Of a stretch of DNA of 27,940 bases, positions 7,365 to 14,486 are shown in pieces. The notes below the pieces were generated by a model. It searched no databases. It saw only the letters and a list, made by a program, of their open reading frames with translations, and was not told the origin of the DNA. Position 1 is the first letter of the stretch, and every line of letters starts with the position of its first letter. The stretch is from NCBI GenBank assembly GCA_044448905.1, contig JBIOHJ010000030.1:1-27940 (forward strand), written 5' to 3'. The position numbers and the translations under genes were made by a program. This DNA comes from JBIOHJ01 sp044448905. GTDB lineage: Bacteria; Bacteroidota; Bacteroidia; AKYH767-A; OLB10.

Positions 7365-8522
7365 TTAATGCATTACAGCAAACTTTCCGCTATGCACTGC
7401 TGTATTACCGGCAGTATAAATCTTATAAAAGTAAACTCCGTAAGCATAATGGCTCACGTCAATGCTTTCGTTTGCATCAATAAGCTGTTTTTCAATCAAA
7501 GTATTCTGAGCTGAGTAAATTTCCAGTACCGGTTTATTGCCGGCTGCTTTACTCATACGGAAGCGCAGCCTGTCTGCAACAGGATTCGGGTAAACCATTG
7601 GTTTAAAATTTTCTTTTGCGGGATCAAATACCGAAGTGGTGGTTCCGTTGTGGGCAATGGCAAGTTCATCTTCCGACCATGAATCAACTACGTTACTAAG
7701 CACTACCGCCCATTCCAGGTTGTCAGACATGGTAGGCTGAGAGGTATAAGGGTTGCCCGGAATATTTATTCCCTGCACCGGCTGCGGATTTGAAAAATTA
7801 CTTCCAATAGCAGTACGTTCCAGAGAAAAAATATCGGATTTGAGGGGGCCCGGAACACCTGCAAAAAATACCAGACCGTCTTTAGAAATCTGCCCGGGAT
7901 TGAACCAGCCCGTAGGAGAGGTCAGTGAATAGACATAGTTAAATGAAGTCGGTCCGGTGCGGTCACACCGCTTTATGCTATTGTTGACAAAAAAATAAAG
8001 CTCGTTCTGGGTGGGATCGAGTGAACATGCCGAATAAGGCGCTACTCCGGTAACTGTTATTGCCACCGCTGGGCCGAATGCCGAAGCAATGGAAGTGCGG
8101 TGAGCATAATAAAGTCCATTATGAAGATAGTAAACGTCCAACTCATCAGCTGAAAACCAGCAGGAAAGTGTACCCATCGGAAACACAATATTGGCCAAAA
8201 CCGGGGGGTCAAAATAACTCGCAGTATTGGCACGGCTTGTAAAAGCAATATTATTAAAAACACCGCTGTAATAATATAAGCGCAGCCCGTCAGCCGAAAG
8301 CCACGGGTACGCATCAGCCGAGCCGCTGACGTTAATTTCAGTCATCATGCGCGAAGAGTCGTACACAAATGGTGACATGGACGGAGTTTGCAGGTAAGGG
8401 ATATTATTATTAACATCTGTTGCTGATAACGGTACTCCATTGGCATCCAGATTTTGTGCTGAACATTTCAGCGTAATTAACAGCACAGGAATTAATAAAG
8501 AAGTATAAGTTTTCATAAGCAT
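7365..8522 (-). CDS. Secreted PD40-like beta-propeller protein with a type A T9SS sorting domain
   Basis: 385 residues from the ATG at 8522; a second ATG two codons on (8516) is equally possible and gives the signal peptide MKTYTSLLIPVLLITLKCSAQ. The mature part has blades of the WD40-like PD40/TolB type, such as DAYPWLSADGLRLYYYS, CWFSADELDVYYLHNG and CSLDPTQNELYFFVN, with the S-x-D-x-x-x-L/V-Y-F/Y pattern. The C-terminal sorting domain has VYPNPVADRLRF, LEIYSAQNTLIEKQL and YGVYFYKIY. Unlike the other three type A domains here, this one has no heptamer run in its loops. It is transcribed divergently from the 8717 gene across a 194-base region with promoter elements on both sides. Confidence 0.85.
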   Translation of the reverse strand: MLMKTYTSLLIPVLLITLKCSAQNLDANGVPLSATDVNNNIPYLQTPSMSPFVYDSSRMMTEINVSGSADAYPWLSADGLRLYYYSGVFNNIAFTSRANTASYFDPPVLANIVFPMGTLSCWFSADELDVYYLHNGLYYAHRTSIASAFGPAVAITVTGVAPYSACSLDPTQNELYFFVNNSIKRCDRTGPTSFNYVYSLTSPTGWFNPGQISKDGLVFFAGVPGPLKSDIFSLERTAIGSNFSNPQPVQGINIPGNPYTSQPTMSDNLEWAVVLSNVVDSWSEDELAIAHNGTTTSVFDPAKENFKPMVYPNPVADRLRFRMSKAAGNKPVLEIYSAQNTLIEKQLIDANESIDVSHYAYGVYFYKIYTAGNTAVHSGKFAVMH

Positions 8523-8536
8523 CGTGTTTATGGGTA

Positions 8537-8544
8537 CAAAGATA
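8537..8544 (-). promoter_or_regulatory. Bacteroidota -7 element for the 7365-8522 gene
   Basis: On the - strand this reads TATCTTTG, matching TAnnTTTG, 14 bases upstream of the ATG at 8522. A TTTG (CAAA on +, 8573-8576) lies upstream but at 28 bases rather than about 20. Confidence 0.45.
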
Positions 8545-8576
8545 CTTTTAATGCTGAGCTATATCCTAATCCCAAA

Positions 8577-8594
8577 ATCCCTATTATTAGGGAT
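8577..8594. promoter_or_regulatory. Palindrome between divergent T9SS genes
   Basis: ATCCCTA (8577-8583) and TAGGGAT (8588-8594) form a perfect 7-bp inverted repeat around TTAT, between the two -7 elements of the divergent genes. The position fits a regulator site serving both; the regulator is unknown. Confidence 0.45.
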
Positions 8595-8626
8595 AAAGTA
8601 AAATATTTATCTAAAGTATTTTTGCT

Positions 8627-8669
8627 CTCATATATCTTTTATTTCATAGCCCTCCGTGAAAAAACGGAG
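8627..8669 (+). promoter_or_regulatory. Promoter and leader hairpin for the 8717 gene
   Basis: TATTTTTG at 8627-8634 matches TAnnTTTG. A leader hairpin follows: CTCCGT (8652-8657) pairs with ACGGAG (8664-8669) around GAAAAA. The predicted leader to ATG 8717 is about 75 bases. Confidence 0.45.
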
Positions 8670-8716
8670 AGACTATTACAGGACAACAAAAACCCCTAAA
8701 AAAATTTGCTTAAACA

Positions 8717-10381
8717 ATGAAAAAGATTTACTTATTAGTCGCAGCAATTATTTTCTCGGTTAATGTTAATGCACAGACACCTGCCTGGCTATGGGCAAAG
8801 GGGATGGGAGGAGGAGGCAGCGATGGAGGTAACTCTCTCATTACTGATGCAAATGGCAATATTTACACTACCGGCACCTTTGTAGATATTGTTGACTTTG
8901 ACCCGGGTGCCGGAGTATTCAATTTGACTTCGGCTAATGGTTCTTTTGATGTTTTTGTGTCCAAAACAGATTCCGGTGGTAATTTTGTTTGGGCAAAAGC
9001 AATAGGCGGAATAGATACGGATAACGGACGGTCAATAGCTTTTGACCCGTCCGGAAGCGGAGCTGTTTACATCTCAGGCCACTTCAGGGGAACAACCGAC
9101 TTTGACCCCGGTGCAGGAGTATTTAATTTAACTTCTGCCACACCCGGTTATTCTGATATTTTTATTTGCAAGCTCGACACCTCAGGCAATTTTATTTGGG
9201 CAAAAACAATGGGCGGAGCCGAAGATGACGCTGGCTACTCCATTACCATTGACCCGGCAGGAACGGGTGCTGTTTACTGCATGGGTTATTTTCGGGCAAC
9301 CGTTGACTTTGATCCCGGTGCGGGAGTATTCAATTTAACCTCGGCCGGCAACACCGATATTTTTGTTTCCAAATATAGCAGCTCGGGTAATTTAATTTGG
9401 GTAAAGGCAATGCGTGGAACCGGCTATGACTGGGGCATATTCATAGCCAGGTGCCCGGCAGGCAGCACAGATGTTTACACCACCGGTTACTTTTCCGGAA
9501 CAGTCGACTTTGACCCGGGTACCGGAACATATAATATGACATCGGCAGGATCAGACGACATTTTCATTTCCAAATTAGATAGTGCCGGCAATTTTATTTG
9601 GGCAAAAGCATTGGGAGGAACCGATGGCGATTATGCAACCTCCATTGCTTCTGATATTTCCGGTAATGTTTACACTACAGGCAATTTCAAATTAACAGCC
9701 GATTTTGACCCGGGTGCCGGAACATATAATTTGATATCGACATCAGGATCAAACGACATTTTCATTTCTAAATTAGACAGTTCAGGAAACTTCGTGTGGG
9801 CAAAAAAAATCGGGGGATCAACTTATGACACCGGCAATGATATTATAGTTGATCCTTTCGGCAATATTTACACAATTGGAGGTTTCACAGGAATGGTTGA
9901 CTTTGACCCGGGTGTTGGTGTGGCCGTTTTTACTTCCGGAGGAAACATTGATATTTTCATTTCCAGGATGGACAGTTCCGGCAATTTTGTTTGGGCACAA
10001 CATGCTGTAGGGGCAAATGCCGATAATGGCCGTTCTTTTGCTTTTGATGCGGCCGGTTATTTATATGCGACCGGGTCGTTTTCAAGTACAACACTTATAT
10101 TTACATCAGCTACTTCTTTAACAAATGCCGGTCAATCAGATATATTTATTGCGAAACTTGATGCAGTATTCCCCACAGGCATTGAAACAATTTCCAATTT
10201 CCAATTTTCAATTTCTATTTTCCCCAACCCCTTTTCGGAAGAGTTAATAATAAGCAGTTCCGAGTTCGGAGACAAAGCAGAAATAAAAATATATGATATG
10301 TTTGGAAGAATAATTTATTCACAAAAACTGTTAACCGCAAACTGTAAACTGCAAACTGGGCGAACGGAATTTATTTCGTAG
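8717..10381 (+). CDS. Secreted SBBP-type beta-propeller protein, sorting domain frameshifted
   Basis: 554 residues from ATG 8717, with signal peptide MKKIYLLVAAIIFSVNVNAQ. The mature part is a series of beta-propeller repeats of about 45-60 residues marked by VDFDPGAGVFNLTSA, SDIFISKLDSSGNFVWAK and GGxxxDxGxSI, the SBBP (beta-propeller) type common in exported Bacteroidota proteins. The type A sorting domain begins normally (SIFPNPFSEELIISS, IKIYDMFGRIIYSQKL), then leaves frame inside a heptamer run at 10330-10357 and stops at TAG 10379-10381. The missing end, WANGIYFVEVITDE and a basic tail, is fully encoded in the next frame up to TAA 10429-10431. One added 7-base unit would rejoin them. 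As written, the product lacks the terminal strands needed for T9SS sorting. A sequencing or assembly error is the alternative. Confidence 0.85.
   Translation: MKKIYLLVAAIIFSVNVNAQTPAWLWAKGMGGGGSDGGNSLITDANGNIYTTGTFVDIVDFDPGAGVFNLTSANGSFDVFVSKTDSGGNFVWAKAIGGIDTDNGRSIAFDPSGSGAVYISGHFRGTTDFDPGAGVFNLTSATPGYSDIFICKLDTSGNFIWAKTMGGAEDDAGYSITIDPAGTGAVYCMGYFRATVDFDPGAGVFNLTSAGNTDIFVSKYSSSGNLIWVKAMRGTGYDWGIFIARCPAGSTDVYTTGYFSGTVDFDPGTGTYNMTSAGSDDIFISKLDSAGNFIWAKALGGTDGDYATSIASDISGNVYTTGNFKLTADFDPGAGTYNLISTSGSNDIFISKLDSSGNFVWAKKIGGSTYDTGNDIIVDPFGNIYTIGGFTGMVDFDPGVGVAVFTSGGNIDIFISRMDSSGNFVWAQHAVGANADNGRSFAFDAAGYLYATGSFSSTTLIFTSATSLTNAGQSDIFIAKLDAVFPTGIETISNFQFSISIFPNPFSEELIISSSEFGDKAEIKIYDMFGRIIYSQKLLTANCKLQTGRTEFIS
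10189..10216 (+). repeat. Heptanucleotide run AATTTCC before the sorting domain (loop a)
   Basis: AATTTCC, AATTTCC, AATTTTC, AATTTCT: four 7-base units in the linker just before FPNPF. This is the same place as the ATCCGCA run in the 23390 gene. Confidence 0.8.
10256..10276 (+). repeat. Heptanucleotide run AGTTCGG in the sorting domain (loop b)
   Basis: AGTTCCG, AGTTCGG, AGACAAA, almost identical to the run at 7115-7135 in the 6606 gene and at the equivalent place in the domain. Confidence 0.8.
10330..10357 (+). repeat. Four-unit heptanucleotide run GYAAACY at the frameshift (loop c)
   Basis: GTTAACC, GCAAACT, GTAAACT, GCAAACT, then GG. Compared with 7187-7221 the final GTAAACT unit before GG is absent, which moves the downstream codons out of frame. 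Confidence 0.85.
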
Positions 10382-10431
10382 AAGTGATAACCGATGAAGT
10401 AAGAGTGGTGAGGAAGGTAGTGAAGCAGTAA
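10357..10431 (+). pseudogene. Out-of-frame end of the 8717 sorting domain
   Basis: Reading from TGG at 10357 in a different frame from the 8717 CDS gives WANGIYFVEVITDE, then VRVVRKVVKQ and TAA. This matches the end of the 6606 protein (WSNGIYFVEVITQK, then a basic VVKE end) almost residue for residue, so it is the real end of the 8717 gene, separated by a frameshift. Confidence 0.85.
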
Positions 10432-10439
10432 AAAATTCC

Positions 10440-10739
10440 TCACTGCTTCACATTAATATACGGCTTCAGGTTATTCACGTACTCCTCAAATGCACGCACA
10501 CCTTTTTGAGTAATGGAAAGCGTAGTGCACGGATAATTGCTTTTAAATTCTTTTTTCACTTTAATATACCCGGCTTCATCGAGCTTCGAAACCTGCACGC
10601 TCAGGTTACCTGAAGTAGCCCCCGTTTTTTCTTTCACAAAAGAAAACTCAGCTTCCTTAAGTCCTACCAGGAGTGAAACAACGGACAACCGCAACTGCGA
10701 GTGCAGCAGCGGGTCCAACTCTTTAAAATTATTTGTCAT
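10440..10739 (-). CDS. Winged-helix transcriptional regulator (PF13601 type)
   Basis: 99 residues from the ATG at 10739. The sequence DPLLHSQLRLSVVSLL, then FVKEKTGATSGNLSVQVSKLDEAGYI, then TTLSITQKGVRAFEEYV is the typical winged-helix DNA-binding domain of this small MarR/ArsR-like family; the recognition helix is around TSGNLSVQVSKL. No ligand domain is attached. It lies 11 bases downstream of the membrane protein gene on the same strand, an arrangement I associate with this family. The operon promoter has a 15-bp palindrome between its -33 and -7 elements, so autorepression is likely. The effector is unknown. Confidence 0.88.
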   Translation of the reverse strand: MTNNFKELDPLLHSQLRLSVVSLLVGLKEAEFSFVKEKTGATSGNLSVQVSKLDEAGYIKVKKEFKSNYPCTTLSITQKGVRAFEEYVNNLKPYINVKQ

Positions 10740-10750
10740 ACCCGTACAAA

Positions 10751-11344
10751 TTAAGCAGCAACAGCCGTTTTCGATTTTTCATATTTCGCTTTCAGCAAAT
10801 GCCCGGGAATAATAAACCCGATAAGCACAGCAGCAGCTAGCAACAGCAATTGAATATCAAACGTAACAAAGAATGCCGTAATACCCAGCAGCCAGTTTGC
10901 AACACCGCCAACAATCAGCGGGCGAAACTGCAATGCTCCACCCGATGCAAATAACCATATGGCATATATGACCATAACCATCGGGTAGCAATTTAACCCA
11001 AGCTTGCTCATAAAAAACAAAACAATAAGGAGCGAAAAAAGAAATGCCAGCAATACATATTTCATCACATCGTCAACGTATGTTTTCACACGCTGTTTTT
11101 CGTTCTGGCGTTTACCATAAATATATGACACGATTCCGCCCAAAGGCATCAGCAGCCAAACCAGGTGCGGCTTGCCAAAGTCTATTTGCCAAAGAATGTA
11201 ATGCCCCATGCTGGCGGCAAATACGAGCCAGCCCCATAGCCTGAACTGGAAACTGTCGTCAACCAATTCGTTTTTTGCAGTAGTAATCATTCGCTGAATT
11301 ACATGAATGCTTTCTGATTCTGAAAATTGTTTTTCGTTTTCCAT
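10751..11344 (-). CDS. Multi-pass inner membrane protein, partner of the winged-helix regulator
   Basis: 197 residues from the ATG at 11344. A cytoplasmic N-terminal segment (SESESIHVIQRMITTAKNEL) precedes about six hydrophobic stretches, among them LWGWLVFAASMGHYILW, LVWLLMPLGGIVSYIYG, YVLLAFLFSLLIVLFFM, YPMVMVIYAIWLFASGG and LLLLAAAVLIGFIIPGHLL. The tail is short and basic. No transport or catalytic motif is recognised and no function is assigned. It is the first gene of a two-gene operon with the regulator at 10440-10739, suggesting that the regulator controls the level of this protein. The promoter at 11399-11430 gives a leader of roughly 45 bases. Confidence 0.8.
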   Translation of the reverse strand: MENEKQFSESESIHVIQRMITTAKNELVDDSFQFRLWGWLVFAASMGHYILWQIDFGKPHLVWLLMPLGGIVSYIYGKRQNEKQRVKTYVDDVMKYVLLAFLFSLLIVLFFMSKLGLNCYPMVMVIYAIWLFASGGALQFRPLIVGGVANWLLGITAFFVTFDIQLLLLAAAVLIGFIIPGHLLKAKYEKSKTAVAA

Positions 11345-11398
11345 GATAAATTGTTTTTTTTGTTTGATGAATTAATAATTTGTTTTATAAATAAGGCA

Positions 11399-11430
11399 CA
11401 AATATAAAGTAGTTTATAATATAAACCAAA
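11399..11430 (-). promoter_or_regulatory. Promoter with embedded operator for the membrane protein-regulator operon
   Basis: Read on the - strand: TTTG (CAAA on +, 11427-11430), 20 bases, then TATATTTG (11399-11406), an exact Bacteroidota -33/-7 pair. The spacer contains GTTTATA, A, TATAAAC at 11412-11426, a perfect 15-bp palindrome with one central base. A repressor bound there would block RNA polymerase, fitting autoregulation by the winged-helix protein. Confidence 0.65.
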
Positions 11431-11503
11431 TTATTTTTAAAATATTTTTTGAAAGGGCTGATTTTGAGCAAGAAAATTTAATGCTTAATCTTGGGCAATA
11501 GTC

Positions 11504-11538
11504 TCTGAACTCCGAACTAACTGCTTCCGACTAATTAC
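11504..11538. repeat. Heptanucleotide run TCYGAAC upstream of mnmG
   Basis: Units TCTGAAC, TCCGAAC, TAACTGC, TTCCGAC, TAATTAC in 7-base phase. It is the reverse-complement relative of the AGTTCGG runs inside the sorting domains (7115 and 10256), here in non-coding DNA directly upstream of the mnmG -7 element. Confidence 0.65.
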
Positions 11539-11545
11539 TATTAAG

Positions 11546-11553
11546 TACTTTTG
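11546..11553 (+). promoter_or_regulatory. -7 promoter element of mnmG
   Basis: TACTTTTG matches TAnnTTTG and ends 15 bases before ATG 11569, giving a very short leader. No TTTG is seen at -33; that region is the heptamer run. Confidence 0.5.
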
Positions 11554-11568
11554 CCTCTGAAAAAAATC

Positions 11569-13473
11569 ATGCATCCCAATTACGATATAATAGTAGTAGG
11601 TGCCGGTCATGCCGGATGCGAAGCCGCTGCGGCTGCAGCCAACATGGGCTCAAAAGTTCTTTTGATAACCATGAACATGCAAACCATTGCGCAGATGTCG
11701 TGCAATCCCGCCATGGGAGGTATTGCCAAAGGGCAAATCGTAAGAGAGATTGATGCTTTGGGCGGATATTCGGGTATTGTATCCGATAGAAGCACCATAC
11801 AGTTCCGCATGTTAAACCGTTCCAAAGGTCCCGCCATGTGGAGCCCCCGATCCCAAAACGACCGGGCAATGTTTGCCGAACAATGGCGCATAATGTTAGA
11901 ACAAACACCCAATGTTGACTTCTGGCAGGATATGGTAACCCAACTGACCACTGACAAAGGACAACTGACAGGGGTAATAACAGGCATGGGCATCGAATTC
12001 AAAGCCAAAGCGGTTGTTTTAACCAACGGCACCTTTCTGAACGGGATCATACATATAGGAGAAAAAAAATTCGGAGGTGGAAGAACAGGCGAAAAAGCCT
12101 CCACAGGAATCACCGAAACCCTTATTGGTATTGGCTTTCACAGTGGACGCATGAAAACAGGAACCCCTCCGCGAATAGACGGGCGCACTATTGATTATTC
12201 CAAAACAGAAGAACAAAAAGGTGATGAAAACCCCGGCAAGTTCAGTTACCTAAACGGGACATCTCCCTTCGAAGCAGCTATCCGTACCAGTACGGATGCC
12301 AGGGCACAAAAAAGCTGCCATATCACTTACACCAACGCAGCAGTTCATGACATTCTAAAAAGCGGGTTCGAAAAATCGCCTATGTTCACCGGAAGGATTC
12401 AGGGCACAGGACCACGATATTGTCCTTCTATTGAAGATAAAATAAACCGTTTTGCCGATAAAGAACGCCACCAGTTGTTTATTGAACCCGAAGGTTGGAA
12501 TACCGTGGAGGTTTACCTTAACGGGTTCTCTTCTTCCTTACCAGAAGAAGTTCAATACAAAGCATTGCAGCAAATTCCAGGGTTGGAAAAAGCCAAAATG
12601 TTTCGTCCCGGTTATGCCATCGAGTACGACTACTTCCCTCCGGATCAGCTTAACCCCACCCTCGAAACCAAATTGGTTGAAAACCTCTATTTCGCAGGCC
12701 AGATTAACGGAACCACTGGTTACGAAGAAGCCGCCTGCCAGGGGCTAATGGCTGGAATTAATGCGCATTTAAAAATTAATAATAAAGAGCCGGTTGTCCT
12801 TAAAAGGTCAGATGCATACATTGGAGTGCTGATTGATGATTTGGTAACAAAAGGCACTGATGAACCATACCGGATGTTTACATCAAGAGCAGAATTCCGC
12901 ACATTATTAAGGCAGGACAATGCCGATATTCGCCTCACCCCAAAATCGAATGAAATTGGTTTGGCCGGAAAAGACAGGCATGATAAAGTGATGGAAAAGA
13001 TTGATAAATCGGAAAAGCTAATCCGATTCTTTAAGGAAACAAGCATAGTTCCGGAAGAAGTTAATGAGGTTCTTATTTCACGTGAAACAGATACCATTGA
13101 CCGAAAAACAAAACTCTTTAATCTCATCTCCCGTCCTCAAATCAGCTTTAAAGATTTGCATTATGCAAGTGAGGCCTTAAAAACCTTTTTTTATAAAGAA
13201 GGTGATATTTCTGATGAAATCATCGAACAAGCCGAAATCATGATGAAATATGAAGGGTATATCGAAAAGGAAATTGAATTTGTTGAACGGATGGGCCGTT
13301 TCGAAGACATTATTTTACATTCTGATTTCGACTACCTTAATCTTCCCTCGCTATCCAACGAAGCAAAGCAAAAACTTTCTAGTATTAAACCCCGTACCCT
13401 CGGTCAGGCATCGCGTATAAGCGGGGTTTCCCCTTCCGATATTTCCGTGCTTATGGTTTATCTTGGTAAATAA
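11569..13473 (+). CDS. mnmG: tRNA uridine-5-carboxymethylaminomethyl modification enzyme MnmG (GidA)
   Basis: 634 residues from ATG 11569; an in-frame TTG at 11551 falls in the promoter element and is rejected. MnmG, with MnmE, makes the cmnm5U34 modification of several tRNAs using FAD and methylene-THF. The N-terminus YDIIVVGAGHAGCEAA is the FAD dinucleotide-binding motif at residues 5-20. CNPAMGGIAKGQ with the catalytic Cys region, GTFLNGIIHIG, GRMKTGTPPRI, CPSIEDKI and FAGQINGTTGYEEAACQG are all diagnostic, and the C-terminal helical domain that binds MnmE (ending LGQASRISGVSPSDISVLMVYL) is complete. The next gene begins 6 bases after the stop and in the same frame. Confidence 0.97.
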   Translation: MHPNYDIIVVGAGHAGCEAAAAAANMGSKVLLITMNMQTIAQMSCNPAMGGIAKGQIVREIDALGGYSGIVSDRSTIQFRMLNRSKGPAMWSPRSQNDRAMFAEQWRIMLEQTPNVDFWQDMVTQLTTDKGQLTGVITGMGIEFKAKAVVLTNGTFLNGIIHIGEKKFGGGRTGEKASTGITETLIGIGFHSGRMKTGTPPRIDGRTIDYSKTEEQKGDENPGKFSYLNGTSPFEAAIRTSTDARAQKSCHITYTNAAVHDILKSGFEKSPMFTGRIQGTGPRYCPSIEDKINRFADKERHQLFIEPEGWNTVEVYLNGFSSSLPEEVQYKALQQIPGLEKAKMFRPGYAIEYDYFPPDQLNPTLETKLVENLYFAGQINGTTGYEEAACQGLMAGINAHLKINNKEPVVLKRSDAYIGVLIDDLVTKGTDEPYRMFTSRAEFRTLLRQDNADIRLTPKSNEIGLAGKDRHDKVMEKIDKSEKLIRFFKETSIVPEEVNEVLISRETDTIDRKTKLFNLISRPQISFKDLHYASEALKTFFYKEGDISDEIIEQAEIMMKYEGYIEKEIEFVERMGRFEDIILHSDFDYLNLPSLSNEAKQKLSSIKPRTLGQASRISGVSPSDISVLMVYLGK

Positions 13474-13487
13474 TTTCACGTGGAACA
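13472..13487. promoter_or_regulatory. parS-like site 1
   Basis: AATTTCACGTGGAACA keeps the CACGTG core and 13 of 16 positions of the ParB site TGTTTCACGTGAAACA. It overlaps the mnmG stop and the GTG start of the next gene. Confidence 0.35.
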
Positions 13488-14385
13488 GGTCGGTTTGGAA
13501 ACTTTATCTGCTTGCCCTGTTTGTTTGGGAACACAGTTCAATCCTTTTCTTTCCTGCAAAGACTTCACCGTTTCACATGAAACATTCCATATTGTTCAAT
13601 GTGCGTCTTGTGGGTTTAAATTCACCAACCCTCGTCCGGCAGAGTCTGAAATTGGTAAATACTATCAGTCGGAAGACTATATTTCACATTCCAATACATC
13701 AAGAGGGATAATTAACTCACTTTATAAAGTCGCACGCAGATTCACCATTTCCCGAAAGGCTAATCTTATAAAATCGGTTTTCCCCGATGGAAAATTCATC
13801 CTCGATTACGGCTGCGGAACCGGTGAATTCCTTAACGGGATGAAAAAAGCAGAGTGGAGTGTAAAAGGAGTTGAGCCGAGCGAACAAGCGAGAATGTTTA
13901 CAATTAACAATTACGGGCTTGAAGTTATTGAGCCGAATCTAATTAACAGCCTTCCGGAGAAAAGCTTTGATGTTATTACGTTATGGCATGTGCTTGAGCA
14001 CATTCATCAAATCAACCAAACCATTATTGTATTTAGAAAACTACTGAAACAAAAGGGCAAACTCATTATTGCAGTTCCCAATTGCGATGCTGCCGATGCT
14101 GTATATTATAAAAAACATTGGGCTGCTTACGACTTGCCCAGGCATTTATATCACTTTAACCCCGATTCAATGCATCGTTTAATGTCGAGTCATCAATTTA
14201 GGGTTGTAAAAGAACTTACTATGCCGCTTGATGCATATTATGTTTCCATGTTAAGTGAAAAATACAAAGGCTCGTTGGGCATGATAAAAGGAATTCTAAA
14301 TGGCGCAAAAACAAATTTCAAATCGTGGTTTGAGAAAAAAAAATCATCCAGCCTGATTTTTGTTATCGAAGTTGCTGAAACCTGA
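13480..14385 (+). CDS. SAM-dependent methyltransferase with an N-terminal zinc ribbon
   Basis: 301 residues from GTG 13480. The mnmG stop at 13471-13473 is in the same frame, so no start further upstream is possible; TTG at 13495 is an alternative. Residues 12-44 hold a CPVC...CASC zinc-ribbon pair. The class I methyltransferase fold follows: FILDYGCGTGEF (SAM motif I, about residues 106-117), VKGVEPSEQA, SFDVITLWHVLEHI (motif for the acidic/His loop) and KGKLIIAVPN. The KKHWAAYDLPRHLYHFNPDSM segment is typical of this Methyltransf_23-like group, which often acts on lipid or polysaccharide intermediates; the substrate here is unknown. The gene is probably translated with mnmG. Two parS-like palindromes lie at its start and at 13569-13584. 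Confidence 0.85.
   Translation: MEQVGLETLSACPVCLGTQFNPFLSCKDFTVSHETFHIVQCASCGFKFTNPRPAESEIGKYYQSEDYISHSNTSRGIINSLYKVARRFTISRKANLIKSVFPDGKFILDYGCGTGEFLNGMKKAEWSVKGVEPSEQARMFTINNYGLEVIEPNLINSLPEKSFDVITLWHVLEHIHQINQTIIVFRKLLKQKGKLIIAVPNCDAADAVYYKKHWAAYDLPRHLYHFNPDSMHRLMSSHQFRVVKELTMPLDAYYVSMLSEKYKGSLGMIKGILNGAKTNFKSWFEKKKSSSLIFVIEVAET
13569..13584. promoter_or_regulatory. parS-like site 2
   Basis: CGTTTCACATGAAACA matches the ParB site TGTTTCACGTGAAACA at 14 of 16 positions, with A in place of the central G. It lies 97 bases from site 1, inside the methyltransferase gene. Confidence 0.35.
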
Positions 14386-14401
14386 TTTTCATTCAGGCTT
14401 C
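14377..14401 (+). terminator. Weak hairpin at the end of the methyltransferase gene
   Basis: CCTGA (14381-14385) pairs with TCAGG (14393-14397), extended by GAA/TTC with one mismatch. The T-tract is poor. It overlaps the stop codon. Possible terminator between convergent genes. Confidence 0.3.
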
Positions 14402-14486
14402 ATTTAAAAGACATTTGCCTGATTTAAGGCTGCACGTTGTTTTTTCCGTGATACGCTTTCCAAAGTGATCTAACGAAGCCGTTTTT

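Noticed and set aside
11607..12113. 168-codon ORF on the - strand inside mnmG
   Set aside because: mnmG is certain on the + strand; the antisense frame has no family features.
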